Of a stretch of DNA of 64,000 nt, positions 12,001-22,600 are shown piece by piece. The notes below the pieces were generated by a model. The model was given only the letters and a program-made list of their open reading frames with translations. It was not told the origin of the DNA and did no database searches. A program made the position numbers and the translations under genes. Source of the stretch: Mugil cephalus (taxonomy: Eukaryota > Chordata > Actinopteri > Mugiliformes > Mugilidae); NCBI RefSeq assembly GCF_022458985.1, contig NC_061773.1:23656001-23720000 (forward strand), read 5' to 3'. The number at the start of each line of letters is the position of its first letter. The stretch's first letter is position 1.

Positions 12001-15000
12001 AGCTGCTTTGACCATCATTACCAATGGCTGGTTTACCATGAATCAAAGTGAGTTAGTACAGCTGTCAGGTACATGCAGCGGATTCACACATGACATAACA
12101 CAAAATGGAAATGTTCTAGTTAAGTACGTTACATGTTTTGGGATTGATGGAAATATTTTGTACTGGATATAAATGACAATCATTAACACAGATGATCATT
12201 TCTTAAAGTCACATCCTGACATTACCTGTTTACAGATATACACGGTGTGTTTATACCTGGTGAAAAGTCTCATCTAAAATGTTGAATTTCTAATGAGGTA
12301 AGTCTGGACTAGTAAGCGAAATCTTATTCAAATTAGCCACAATTTCACACAGCTTCATTTCAAAACGTCTATAATCCATTAAGTTTACAATATTTACATG
12401 TTATTTTAAAAACATATTTATCCAAACTAATATATTTCTAGTCAATATCGAGCTGTCATTTGTTAGAATAGGGCCTGGCTGCTATATGTCTGTATGAAAA
12501 CACAGAAGTGACACACTCCTCATATGAGCAGCGATTTCATTCACTTATTCTCACCTCTGGTTTTGTCGTATTTGGCCGAACCGTGGCTCTGCAGTCAGAC
12601 TCCGCCTTGCCACACGGCCCTGGAAACGTGTCCGTCTTGATTCCTCTTTTCTTGTCCTCTCCCGTCACTCCACCACCACCAGCTTGCTCCTCTGTGCATT
12701 GTTGGTGGTGGTTGGCGTCTCCAGCCTCTTGGTTCTGCTTTGGCTTCCAGGCTGCGTTGTGCGTCTGCCCGGGAGTCCCTGAATGTTCCCATGTCTGCAG
12801 CTCCCTCTGGGCTGGGCATTCCTCCAGGGAGGTTCCCTCAATAGGCTCTTGGGGAAGAGAAACGAATAAAAAGTGTTTAAAGCACTGAATACAACTTTCT
12901 TTATTGAGTAGTTAAGTAAGCGAGAACTTGAATCTTCCTTGATCCAACGATCATGTGTTGAGGGGCTGACAAGTCTTCAGTCAAACAAGATCAGGGCTTG
13001 CGAGATGGAAAATGCCAATGCCAATCCTTTCCCAAAATGTCACCAATTTAGGGAAAGAGTGTGGTTAGTAAGGGTCTGTCCACACCTATTGCTAACATCA
13101 CTAACAGATATGTACAGATTCTGGCTAGCATAGCGTTTTTATAGTGAATTTTATGAATTTTGCAGTGAATTAAATTATGTCATGTATATACAGATGAAGA
13201 GTGAATTAAGTTTAAGGGAGTATATGCCATTACTGGTCTGCTAGCTTCATATTTAGGTCATATTTAGATCAACACGAGGCGTCAGAGTTATACAACATGG
13301 AGGATTTGTGAAGTGAGAGAAGAGATTTTTAACAAAATCCCTAACTTGACTCTTTGGTAAAAAAAAACAAACAAACAAAAAACTTGCTGATACTTGTGAC
13401 ACCATTATTGTGCTTGGGGCAGAACAGAGAGCCCCTGTAGTCCAAAGTTCGTCCGAATCTGGGCCCAAATTGTTAAAGTGGTGAAAACAATCGGAGCTGG
13501 GAGCATAAAATGGAGCGCAGTGGGTAGGACAAACATGCTTTTTCTAGATGCACCCAGGCAAACCCAGGTTTGCAGGTTTTTTAAACTCTGCCTTAAAACA
13601 ATCAAAGTTGGAAATGTTAAAACAACCTTTGTTCATTATATGGTTCCTTTCATTCATACTGGTAATTAAAAAAAAGAAGATATATTTTACAATGGAGTAA
13701 AATACACAGCCTGTAGGAATGTATTCAGTATTTTAACAGCGTGTTTCTTGCAGAGGTTGAACTGGAAAGTAAACTGCAAAGTAAGCAATGATTTGACTCA
13801 AACTGCAAGGAAACACTTTCATGCAGTCTTTTGCCAAAGAATGGTTCATCATATCCATACTTATCTTAAAATTTGCCTTTACGTCAACAATGCTACCACA
13901 GTGGTAAGAGTTAACCACAACCTGACAGAGATAATAAAAAACCCAACAACTGAAGAATAGCTCCATGTGCAGTGAAGAGCGATCATGCGTCTGAGCGACT
14001 TCAGCCAATAGGCCGTGGATGCAGGTCAGTGTCGGCTTCTGCCCCACAGGGGGGTCTTTAAACACCGGTGTGTGTGCCATTATCTAATATACCTTAACCC
14101 AAAGTAGGAAAGTATGTGCTATCGTCACCACCAAGACATTACCGCAAGATAACAGACTTCTGTGTGAACTCCTGGAAGCAGCTCGGATGCCACACTATTA
14201 TGGACAGGATGAAATTTAAGCCACGTGGACTTTAAGACGGGGCATTTGATTCTATCACTGAGAGACTTTGAGCAAAGCAACGTTTGATTATTTCTGCTTG
14301 CTCTAAACAAAAAACTAAAATCCTGGCGGACACATTAACATTGCGTTTTGTTGATTCTCCTGCACTTAAAGGTTCAGACGTGGGCTCTGTTCTGCAGACC
14401 TGTGATCATTTGCTGCCACCTTGTGTTAAAAAGCGGTCCCTGTCTCTAGAGTTGGTAAAATGAAGAAGTGCCCGGTTGCTGTAGAGCAGTGATTGTTATG
14501 TTGTCTGAACACTTTTATAAGGGCAAACACTTACAGATAATGAGTGAATTCAATAAATTACTTTTGCAATCAATCACTGTCTGGGGCCTTCAAAACTCAA
14601 ACATCTGGACACTCCCCCATGACACTCCTCACGCATGCTAGTTGAAATACTAGCTGCATGTTCCCATTTCTCCACCCTCTATGTCTGAACACAGTGTAAG
14701 CCAATGCGCCACAACATTAAAACCACTGACAGGAGAAGTGAATAACGTTCACATCTTGTGGGAAACTTGTGGACCGGGCATTTGTGGGCATGTTACTTAG
14801 ACATGTACCACCCACCTAGACCAGACCAGGCACACCCGCCCCATAGCAATGACACTCCCTGATGGCAGCAGCCATCCACAGCAGGATGCAGCCTGACACA
14901 GACATACACACACAAAAATGCTGTAGGACCAACTAAAAAAAAAACAAAAACATGAAGAACAGCACAAGGTGTTGGCCTGGCCTCCAAATTCACTAGATCC

Positions 15001-18000
15001 CAAACTGATCAAGTATCTGTGGGATGATCCACAGATGTGAGACTTCTCCCCTCAAGCCATAGGACCCAAAGGCCCCCGCTAACAACATCCTGTTACCAGA
15101 CACCACAACACACTCCCAGAAAACCAAACTGTTTTGGAGGCACAAGGAGACATACACAATATTAGGAAGGTGGTCATAATGTTATGCCTGATCGGTGAAT
15201 ACATCCTGTCACTTTTCATTCAGCAAATTAAACATATTTGTATAAGAACATGTCTCATAATCTCAACAGCATACGGACATAAACAACACATTAAAACTAA
15301 ATTCTTGATTCAAATAATTATATATTTACCTGTGGTTGGGCTGCGAATTCCTAAATGCACAGTGGAAATATCTTTGGGTCTTTCCGTCTGGATATTTGAA
15401 GACACTAAGTGGCCTGAGCTGAGTGCATCCTGCGACTGACATGGAGTCAGGTCCCATGACGGAGCGGATTTGTCTGAAGGCCTCTTTGTGTCACATCCCA
15501 TAATTGTATGCTTAGGTGAATTCAGAGTCTCAGATAATGAAGGGTCCATGAGATCACTGCTGTAGATGGATGCTTGTGTGATCAGCTGTCTTGGAGCTTT
15601 GCATCTATTGGTGGTAAATGAAGGGCCTGACCCAGAGAGTTCCTGACCGGGGAACTCTTCACTTTCTGTTCTGCTGCTTTTGTGCGCCGAAGCTTCACCT
15701 TTGGCCGTTATCGTTCCTACGTGACACAAGGAGTCATGATTTATGAGTTTGTGTTGGCTTTCTTTGCTCGTTGGTTCACTGTTCACGCTGTTCTGATTTG
15801 CTTTTGGGGAAGGAGAGCCCACACTGAGTTTGTTCTGGCCCGAGAGCGTTTGTGAGACCAGTCCACCCTGGATGACCCCCCTGTCCGGCAAAAGTTGCTG
15901 CTCGGCACATCGGTTCAAAGTAAGGTCCTGTTCCTCCTCTGAGGTTTGGCTTCTTCCCGACTTTACACCTCCGACCGATGCAGCGGTCGACACAGCATCA
16001 GTCACGGAGCTCTTAGTCTGTGTCATCGTGTTTACATGGTTGTATTTGTGTGGGTTTAACATCAGAGCTGGAATTTCGGGAGGGGCAGATTCAACCGATG
16101 CTGTTGCCTGAGTGGGATGGCTGCGTTCAGCCTGGTGGAGACATGGCTCTGCTTTCCCAAAAGGTACAGACAGATGTGGCGTTGTTCTGTCTGTGTTACT
16201 CAGAGGTAAACACTCACTTTCAAGCGTTTCCTTTTGATGTCCTGGCTGCTCGCGGTCCCTTCCTGCACTGCTACTTTCCACGGTGACAAATCTTTGAGCT
16301 TTATTAAGGGCAACTTGGCCCCCTGCTTCCACGGGATGTCTCTGTGAAAGGCTGACTCCTGACGGATGCTCAATCTGGGATTCGATGAGGGCCAACTGCT
16401 CGTCGGATATAATTTGGAGGCAGATCTGGAGTTCTGGTGTCTGCACGTGGAACACATTCTGAGCAGTGGGCTGCGCCTGGTCAAACGGCACCAGGCGCTG
16501 CGCTACCACTGGGGTATTTGGGGCAACGCACGCTCCGTTTTGAGGGTTCGGCAAGCGCGCTGGCATCGATGGCTGTGTGTGTGACAACGGAGGATTAGAG
16601 CCGGGATAGAATTGATCTTGTGAGAAAGCTGGAACAGCAGCAGAAGGTATCTGATTGTTTGCTGTGGTTACGGTGAGCGTAGCAGTGCAGCTTGTAACCA
16701 CAGGTGCAGCAGGCCTAGTTAACTGCACAGGCGTCGAGCCTTTTGCACATTTTGAAGATTCGATCAAAGTGCTGCATAATCCCGTGTGATAACTCTGAAG
16801 GCAACTTGTGGTTATTGTGGTCGCTGCAAATTGCCTGTGCACTACAGCTGGGCTAGAGCCGAAATTTAGACAATTGACTGCACAGGGCAAGATATGCCGT
16901 TGTTCTGAGGCGCTCAGAGAGGATGAAGCGATGGGATCCGTACAATTCGTTTCGCAAGGTGCGACTGAGCTTACGATTTGTGCAGTGTGAGGAGATGAAA
17001 GAGCAGAGGTGAAGCTGCAGCCATCTGCTCCTGACGGTTTATCCACAACTTGCGGCGGAGGATTTGAATCGGTTCCAGCAGCGTTAGGTAACTTGAGCTG
17101 ATACTTGGGCAGGAAGCTGTTCTTGGCGGCAGCAGGGATGGAAGCGGCCTGCGAGGCGCTAACAGACGGCACATTTGCATTGATGATGCACGATGGGAAG
17201 AGAGCCCCTTGAAGCTGGGTTTGTTTTTGATTTTTTTGAAGGTTGATGTAGGTAAGATTTGCATCGCTGCCAGCGATAGAGGGAAGGGGATGCCGCAGTG
17301 TGTTTCGGTCAGTCTCTTTCTCTACAGGGAAAATGATTTTGTCATCAGTCTTCTGCTTTTTCCTGTCGGAGGGAATATGAGCCCCACAGAGATGTGATGT
17401 AAAGTCACGGTGTCTTTCGTCACTGACCAATCTCCCAGCCTCTGTTTTGTTCACACAGTCCAATTTTTGGCTCACAAGTGACCCAGTAGAAGGTGACGGT
17501 ATTACCGACAGAGACAGATTCCTCCGGAGTGGAGCCTTAAGAGAGTTGCATGATGAATTCAGCTGGCTGGTTTGTAGATTGAAATCCACAGCAGAGACAA
17601 GTGATAGACCGGCTGAAGGGCAACCTGGGTGGCCCACTGTAGCAGTGCTGTTTACTGCCGAGAATGTTGTTGTTACTGTCTCCTTATGGACCTGCCTTTT
17701 TTGCAGACTCTGAACAGCCTCTTGGTTTGTAGTACATTTCCTGCCTTTGATAGCGCTGTTATCGTCGCTTTTCTCGGCGTCGTAGAGCTTTTTAAACGTT
17801 CCACCCCCGTACATGTACCACTTGTTGTAGGCAAACTTCTGTGCTTTCTTCCTCTTGAACTTTCTGTTGCTTGGCTCTCCACAAATGTCACTGCCATCCC
17901 CGTCGCAGCTGAGACTGCCGGTGCACGCCTCCTCCACAGATGAATTCATAAAGATACCGTCTGTTGCGTGGTTGCAGTCTACGGCTGTCTGCCGGACCAG

Positions 18001-19557
18001 TGGGCGGTGGGTGGACGAGTGCTGGTTCACAGGCTTGATAGCGAAACCTGTCGGGTTGATCTGGCCAGAGCTTCCCCTGCGAACGAGTGTTACATAATCG
18101 CTCTGGTACAAGGAGGTCGGGCTGTTTCTCTCAGGCTGCAAGAGGGTAACGCTGAACGGGAGGGAGTTGCTGCGGATTAAGGGGGCATGCTCCATGGCGG
18201 AGGACTGCTGTGTGGGCACAGAAGTGTACAATCCCGGCTTCCTGTTCCTATGCAAGCCAAAGTTCTGATTGTTCCTCATGTCGAAATGAAACGAGTCCTT
18301 GTAAGTGTACGGCACGGGGAGGTCGATGCTACCCTGTTTCGACAGAACCGTCTTCCGTGGCCTCACGTTCTCCAGCTGTTTGTCCTCCACGACAGCTGTG
18401 TTCTCTGAAATCAGCTTCGATATGTGCTCCTCCAGCGTCTTCTGCTCCTGCTGTCTCGCCGTACCTTTGGGCACCTGTCCGCCGTGGTCCGTCTCCGAAG
18501 GTGCGTTGGTGCTGGCGGGTCCTTCAGCGTGGTCCTTGGCGGATTCAGAGAGCGAATCCATGCTGTGGTCCGGTAAAACACTGCCAGGGCTCGGATAGTG
18601 ATCGCTGCTCTCACTGAAGCCAGAGTCTGTGCTCTCATGGTTCTGTGATTTCCCCCTGGACACAGACCTCTCCCACTGCTTAGAGAACAGAGTGGCCTCT
18701 TGCCTCTGAAGGGGCAGATGTCGACCTACGGTCAGATTAGGCCGTCCATTTTCCATTCTCTGTTTCCCCTCTTCCTTTGTTGCTTTTTCGCTTTCATTTG
18801 GTTCTGCGAGGGTCCGCTCATTCTGTTCGCTGACAGAACTTTGCGGCACTGCGGAGTAGACCTTTGGACTGGTGCTCTCGGCAGCATGTAGTGGCGTATC
18901 CTTCTCCATTCTCCCTGACTCTTCGCCGCGCTCGTCCAGAGACAAACTGGAGGCACAAGTCTCTCTCGAGCTGGACAGACTGTCTAAACTACCCAGGCTG
19001 CTCTGCTCCGATGATTCGGACGAAAGTCGAGCGTGGGCCTGAGTGCGTCTGTGTTTGTAGAGGTTGCTCTGAGTCTTAAAAGAAACTCCACAAGTGGTGC
19101 AGGGGTAAGGCCGCTCCCCCGTGTGGCAGCGGAGATGCTTCTCCAGCACACTGGGCTTCATGCAGTCCCGATCGCAGTGAGGACACACGTGCTTTCTTGC
19201 GGACTTGGGTCTAGTTGCAGGAGGAGCAGCAGCAGCAGCCAGACTCAGTCCCGACTGAGACTGCATCCCGCCAGCAATATGGAATGTGAGGAAAGGAAGC
19301 ATCTCCTTGGAGTAGAGCGGCGGCATGGCCAGATGAACCGTGGCCGGCTCCTGGGCGGGCGCAGGAGGCCGAGGGTAAGGCTGCACTGGTACTGCGTGGA
19401 TGTAAACAGCCGTAAGTGGGGCCTGGATGTCCATCCTTTTCTCTGGCTGCGCTGCAACAGAGCCGATGTGCACTGGAGCACTCGCCAATCCCGGCTTGCC
19501 AGTCTCCATGGTAACACTGCTGCTGTCGTGATGTACCAGCGCCAGGTCTCTAATTAC
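8211..19557 (-). CDS. znf831: Zinc finger protein 831 (ZNF831), complete coding region in three exons
   Basis: The coding sequence joins 19509-15330, 12847-12555 and 9074-8211 on the minus strand. Junctions are GT-AG and the frame stays open across them, giving 1778 residues. Residues 109-129 and 137-159 are two C2H2 fingers joined by the linker TGERPYP; the second has H-X5-H spacing. A Ser-rich stretch follows at 161-190. Residues 293-310 (STDSGFSES...) and 389-410 ([20 protein letters not shown]...) resemble motifs of HIVEP/ZAS transcription factors. A basic and aromatic block lies at 551-580, and the protein ends in an acidic [13 protein letters not shown] tail. ZNF831 is a poorly studied vertebrate nuclear protein; DNA binding is inferred from the fingers. 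Human ZNF831 is of similar size (about 1.7 thousand residues, from memory). The start at 19509 lies 49 bases inside its exon, so 5' untranslated exons lie upstream, and cstf1 is its divergent neighbour. A HIVEP gene is less likely because there is only one finger pair. Confidence 0.88.
9231..9330 (-). mobile_element. LINE 3' end fragment
   Basis: The words TTATATAGCACCTTAAAAGC and GCAAAGTGGTTCACATT resemble the 3' region of abundant fish L2-like LINEs read on the minus strand. It lies downstream, on the minus strand, of the reverse-transcriptase fragment at 10077-10470. The two may be one insertion interrupted by the THAP element. Confidence 0.4.
9340..9995 (+). mobile_element. Degenerate THAP-domain DNA transposon, copy 1
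   Basis: At 9461-9630 the plus strand encodes a broken THAP zinc-finger domain. It starts [10 protein letters not shown], and after a frameshift reads [23 protein letters not shown] donor follows immediately, as expected for a first transposase exon. The codon before IAALRR, normally TGG for the conserved Trp, is TAG here. An inverted copy lies at 43425-44130, and homology runs through the flanks up to a GGGGCGTGG word near 9980. THAP domains head P-element-like and ISL2EU-type transposases; I cannot tell which. No catalytic core survives. Confidence 0.65.
10077..10470 (-). mobile_element. LINE (L2/CR1-like) reverse transcriptase fragment
   Basis: On the minus strand the translation includes NEDKTEVLL near 10425 and then, in another frame, [15 protein letters not shown] and [12 protein letters not shown]. 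These match the NxxKTEVLLFG and [13 protein letters not shown] blocks at the C-terminal side of fish L2/Rex1-type reverse transcriptases. Frameshifts and stops make it a pseudogene fragment. Confidence 0.75.
11518..11690 (+). repeat. Degenerate SINE-like fish repeat
   Basis: The order GTGGATCAGTAGGTCGGGTG, then GGTTAGCGGTGCGATTCCC, CCCAAGTTGGCACTGATG and a TTGGTAGAAAAGTGC tail follows a common teleost SINE-like repeat. That repeat has a tRNA-like GGTTCGATTCCC box and ends in a GAAAAGCGCTATATAA word. It is diverged and has no intact pol III promoter that I would trust. Confidence 0.4.
11715..12035. repeat. Possible MITE sharing sequence with 41120-41320
   Basis: It begins TTAACCTCCTGAGGCCTG, and near 11925 contains AACTGTAAAATTTGATG. 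The latter recurs in inverse orientation at about 41295-41310. A TTAA at the left edge would suit a piggyBac-like insertion, but I could not find the matching right end. Confidence 0.3.
12555..12847 (-). CDS. znf831: znf831 middle coding exon
   Basis: This 293-base exon completes the split codon G|AG from the large exon and encodes residues 1394-1491. The sequence is low in hydrophobic residues and rich in Gln, Glu and Gly, starting [12 protein letters not shown] and including a GGGG run. The acceptor is TTTCTCTTCCCCAAG and the donor GTGAGA. The frame is open throughout, but no domain is recognisable. Its reality rests on splice sites and phase rather than homology. Confidence 0.75.
12848..15329 (-). 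other. znf831 intron between the first and second coding exons
   Basis: The donor after CCAACCACAG is GTAAAT at 15329-15324. The intron contains an internally deleted Tc1-like element (14703-15200). In 12848-14700 I see nothing beyond unannotated AT-rich sequence. Confidence 0.75.
14703..15200 (+). mobile_element. Internally deleted Tc1-like transposon
   Basis: The left end has CCACAACATTAAAACCACTG and the right end TAATGTTATGCCTGATCGGTG, the two inverted termini of one fish Tc1-like family. Next to the left end the sequence jumps to the part of the transposase reading VTxxTCTTY, then SLMAAA. Further on, a TTGGCCTGGCCTCCAAATTC block encodes the PPNSPDLNPIEHLW-type motif in degenerate form. 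The helix-turn-helix and first catalytic Asp regions are gone, so it is non-autonomous and dead. Confidence 0.7.
15330..19557 (-). CDS. znf831: znf831 large first coding exon
   Basis: This exon is 4228 bases, with acceptor TATCTTTCAG at its upstream edge and coding from the ATG at 19509. It encodes residues 1-1393 plus the first base of codon 1394. It carries both C2H2 fingers and the HIVEP-like motifs. One very large exon bearing zinc fingers and long disordered tracts is also the pattern in HIVEP genes. Confidence 0.9.
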
Positions 19558-22500
19558 CTGAAAGATAAGAACAGTTTGTATTAGACCTCTGCTTTGCCAC
19601 GGATCAGAAGGGGGTAGATCTGTATGTCTGAGCGTTCTAGGTCTCTTCTCAAAGAGGAAAATGTTCCGACTGATAATACTTTATCATTGCACCGGTGGAT
19701 CAGAGCAAATGAGCGCAGCGATGTACTAAAGCAGTGAATGATGATAGATATGCAGTGCACTTCAGGGCAGATGGCTAGTAAAGCAATTAAGCCAGTGTGG
19801 ATTGGGCTCGGTGATAAAGTCCAGGGGAGATGTGTTTTGCAATCATGTCCACAATCCTGCAGCACCAAAGTAAAAAGCTCATCTGCATCCGAGGGATTGT
19901 GTTGTTGTTGTGATGAGTAATAACACCCGTGGCTTCACCTTTCACGGCGAAAAGGTAAAGGCGTCTGAATCTCTATTCACTTTCAAGGGCGGGTGGAGCA
20001 GGAACCCAACTCTTGAGAAATGGTCTACATGCAGGCAGTGGGAAAACGAAACAAAAGCGTGGAGATTTGTAGTCAGATAAGAGAGAAGCAGGGGATGATG
20101 AAGGAGAGTGACTCACGTCAGTAGAGGCATGAGGGAGTGAGATCAGATCCTCACACGGTACATCAGAGGCTTTTGTCTCCCCGAATGAAATGTGTCTGCT
20201 GACATTAACTGTTGCCTTTGTCACCAGCCAATTACGTAGCGTATCACTGATGTTCACTGTGGCATGTGGCGGCTTTGTCTCCTGACAGATTGTCATATTT
20301 GATGAGTAATATAACCAAACTGCACAGCCTCTCGTGTGAAAAAGACAAACAGCTGCGTATTAGGGCACGTCAATTTCATTTCCTGTTGCACCGACGCTTC
20401 ATTTACACGTATGGAGGTTTTACACGTAAATTCACCCACAGTGGGGCTACAGGTGGCCCGTGTCGGAGACTTTTTTGTGTCGCTGTAAACTGAACAAAGT
20501 TTGTCTCTGATCGTTTTGGCGCAGGCCCCTCGGTGAGCGAGGAGAAACGTGTGAGCGTTATTTTTTTTGTTCTATTAACACTATTTACATAGATCAGCCA
20601 TCACTGTAATGTGCTCTCACTTCCTTACAGCCACACTCTCTATGCAAATATGTCATTTTCTTAATGCAGAGATATAACAGTAGGGATGTTTTATTCTACT
20701 ATTCTACAAGTGCTAGTTAATCAGTTTACAAATGTGCCCCCTGAGTGGAATTAGTTTTTTTTAAAAAAAAAAAAAAGCTCACTGTGCATTGAACAAACCG
20801 ATTGTGCTTGTTCAAAGAACAAACACGATGAGAAATGAAATGAAACAGAAATGCAAATAAACAGCAGGGCAGGGCTTTTAGAAATTATTATTGCGTGTTA
20901 TCGTCTTTGTTAATCTCATTTCCAGCTGTAGTTCCGACTTTATGAAGGGAAGGTTTTGAAAAGAGGAAATATCTGGCGCTGTTGCCATCACGCATGGTAG
21001 GTAAGAATAACACTACATGAACCCAGAACATGGGCAGCAGGGCCAAAGGCACAGGCACAACAGTGATAAAAAAAATAACAAACTGCACAAAACATTGAAG
21101 CAGAAGTTACTCACCGTGTTGCTTTACTCTCCAGTCAGTGACACGCGTCCAGACCAGAAGCCCTTCCACAGTGAACAAGCCCATCTCCAGCGTACCTGAC
21201 TCTTTTCAAGCCGCTCTGCCATCCAGACGCTGCTCCCCCTTACAGCGTGATCTTCTCACACAGCTCTTTGACATGAAATGTTTCTTGTCACAAGGAAGCG
21301 GAAGAAATGCAAATGAGAGACAAGATGCACTCTGAAAGTGGCGAGGCAGAGAGGAGGAGAGTGAGGGGAGGAGGAGAAGGGCTGGCTGGGTGGTGGTGGT
21401 GGTGGTGGGTGGGTGGGTGGGTGGTTGGTGGGTGGGTGTGTGGCTGTCAAACAAAGACTTCCGGAGAAACAGTTGAAAACAGGCTACGCGGAGAGATCAG
21501 CGGGGCTGAGAGAGAGCTTTGCGAGGCCCTGAGCGCAGATGGAAGGATTTATGGCCGGTGGTGTGGCAAAGTGTGGCACGCTGAAGTGAAAGCAACTGCC
21601 CTGCGGAGGAAGTGCAGCGACAAAGACGAGGCTTACCTTCGGCAGCGGGATGACTGACTTTACCGTCAACAGTTTGAGGCAGTACCTGACTTCTGCCTCA
21701 CTCATGCACTCGCTCCCCCCTCCTATCTACTTCCTCCCACACACCGTATTTCATACTCCCACGTGCGCAAGGGCGCTGCAAAGCTAGTGTTGATGTGGCT
21801 GCTTGGTTTGCACGTGCGCTGCCTCTCAGCCTCTCAGCCGGAGAGCAAATGGATGACCCAGCGAGCGGCTGGAGACCACCTCCCACCTCCAGCCGGGCTG
21901 CAGAGTCAAACATTTTTGCAGGCTGCACCGCGTTGGATATGCATGTGCTCGTGTAGCGATCGCTCATTCACGCTCACGTTGTTTTGCTGCACTTACTGTT
22001 GGTGAACAAGGAGAGGAGAACGCACAGTGTTTCAGGAGGAGGCAACAAAAGATCTTTCAATTACGTGACGTGAAGTTTCTTTCATTGACGTTTTTTTAAA
22101 GATAAGACGAAGCGCGTTTAAACGGGAGTAAACTTCAGAAAATAAACACCGTTCTGAAACTGACTCACAACCGAGGCCGTAAACTCATCAAGATATTTAT
22201 TGAGATACTAAATAAAGTAAGTGAGACGTTTTCCTCGCAGACTACTAGACAACTGCAATCAAACTTTATCTTTAACCAAATGAGTCACCCTCTACTCATC
22301 CTTAAAAACACGTTTATTATTTATTTATATACTTTTCAGACCTAGCTACTAATGTGTTAGCAAACTATTTTTTATGAGTGTTTATATATTGAGCGGGTAC
22401 CAAGGACATTTAAAGCCAGATTTATACAATAAATTCAGTGTTTACTTACCCTGTTTTTAGTCACCGCCGACTTCTCAGAAAAATATGCATCTCTTTAACT

Positions 22501-22600
22501 TTGTTTTTCTGCTGTTTGGTGCTAGTCGGGTCGTCCGGTGTTTGAGGTTTTGTTACTGAAGCTCTTCTCACGAGGCTGGATTCTAGGAAAGCCCCAGGAC
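19558..22600 (-). other. znf831: znf831 5' intron and candidate untranslated exons
   Basis: The ATG exon has an acceptor at its upstream edge, so at least one 5' untranslated exon lies to the right. Minus-strand donor candidates are GTGAGT at 21114-21109 (after AACACG), GTAAGC at 21636-21631 (after CGAAG), GTGAGT near 20118 and GTAAGT near 22450. I cannot choose among them without transcripts. A G/T-rich GTGG tract lies at 21388-21440 (plus strand). The translation start is unaffected. Confidence 0.4.
21388..21440. repeat. Low-complexity GTGG/GGT tract
   Basis: A near-continuous run of GGTGGTGGT, GGGTGGGTGG and TTGGTGGGTGG units. It lies close to the candidate 5' exons of znf831 and is G-rich enough on the plus strand to form a G-quadruplex in principle. 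Confidence 0.8.

Larger units (their letters stand above)
9075..12554 (-). other. znf831 intron between the second and third coding exons
   Basis: The donor after CCAGAG reads GTGAGA at 12554-12549, and the acceptor AG is the complement of 9075-9076. The intron holds a LINE fragment split by a THAP-encoding transposon (9231-10470), a SINE-like tail (11518-11690) and a possible MITE (11715-12035). I see no other gene in it. Confidence 0.75.

Noticed and set aside
19033-19584. A 183-codon plus-strand frame overlapping the start of znf831
   Set aside because: It is the complement of the zinc-finger exon. GC-rich, biased coding sequence produces long antisense frames. It has no family motif and no splice logic of its own.
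21206-21657. Pro/Thr-rich and Trp/Gly-rich frames over the GTGG tract
   Set aside because: Low-complexity DNA read in several frames; no sign of coding.
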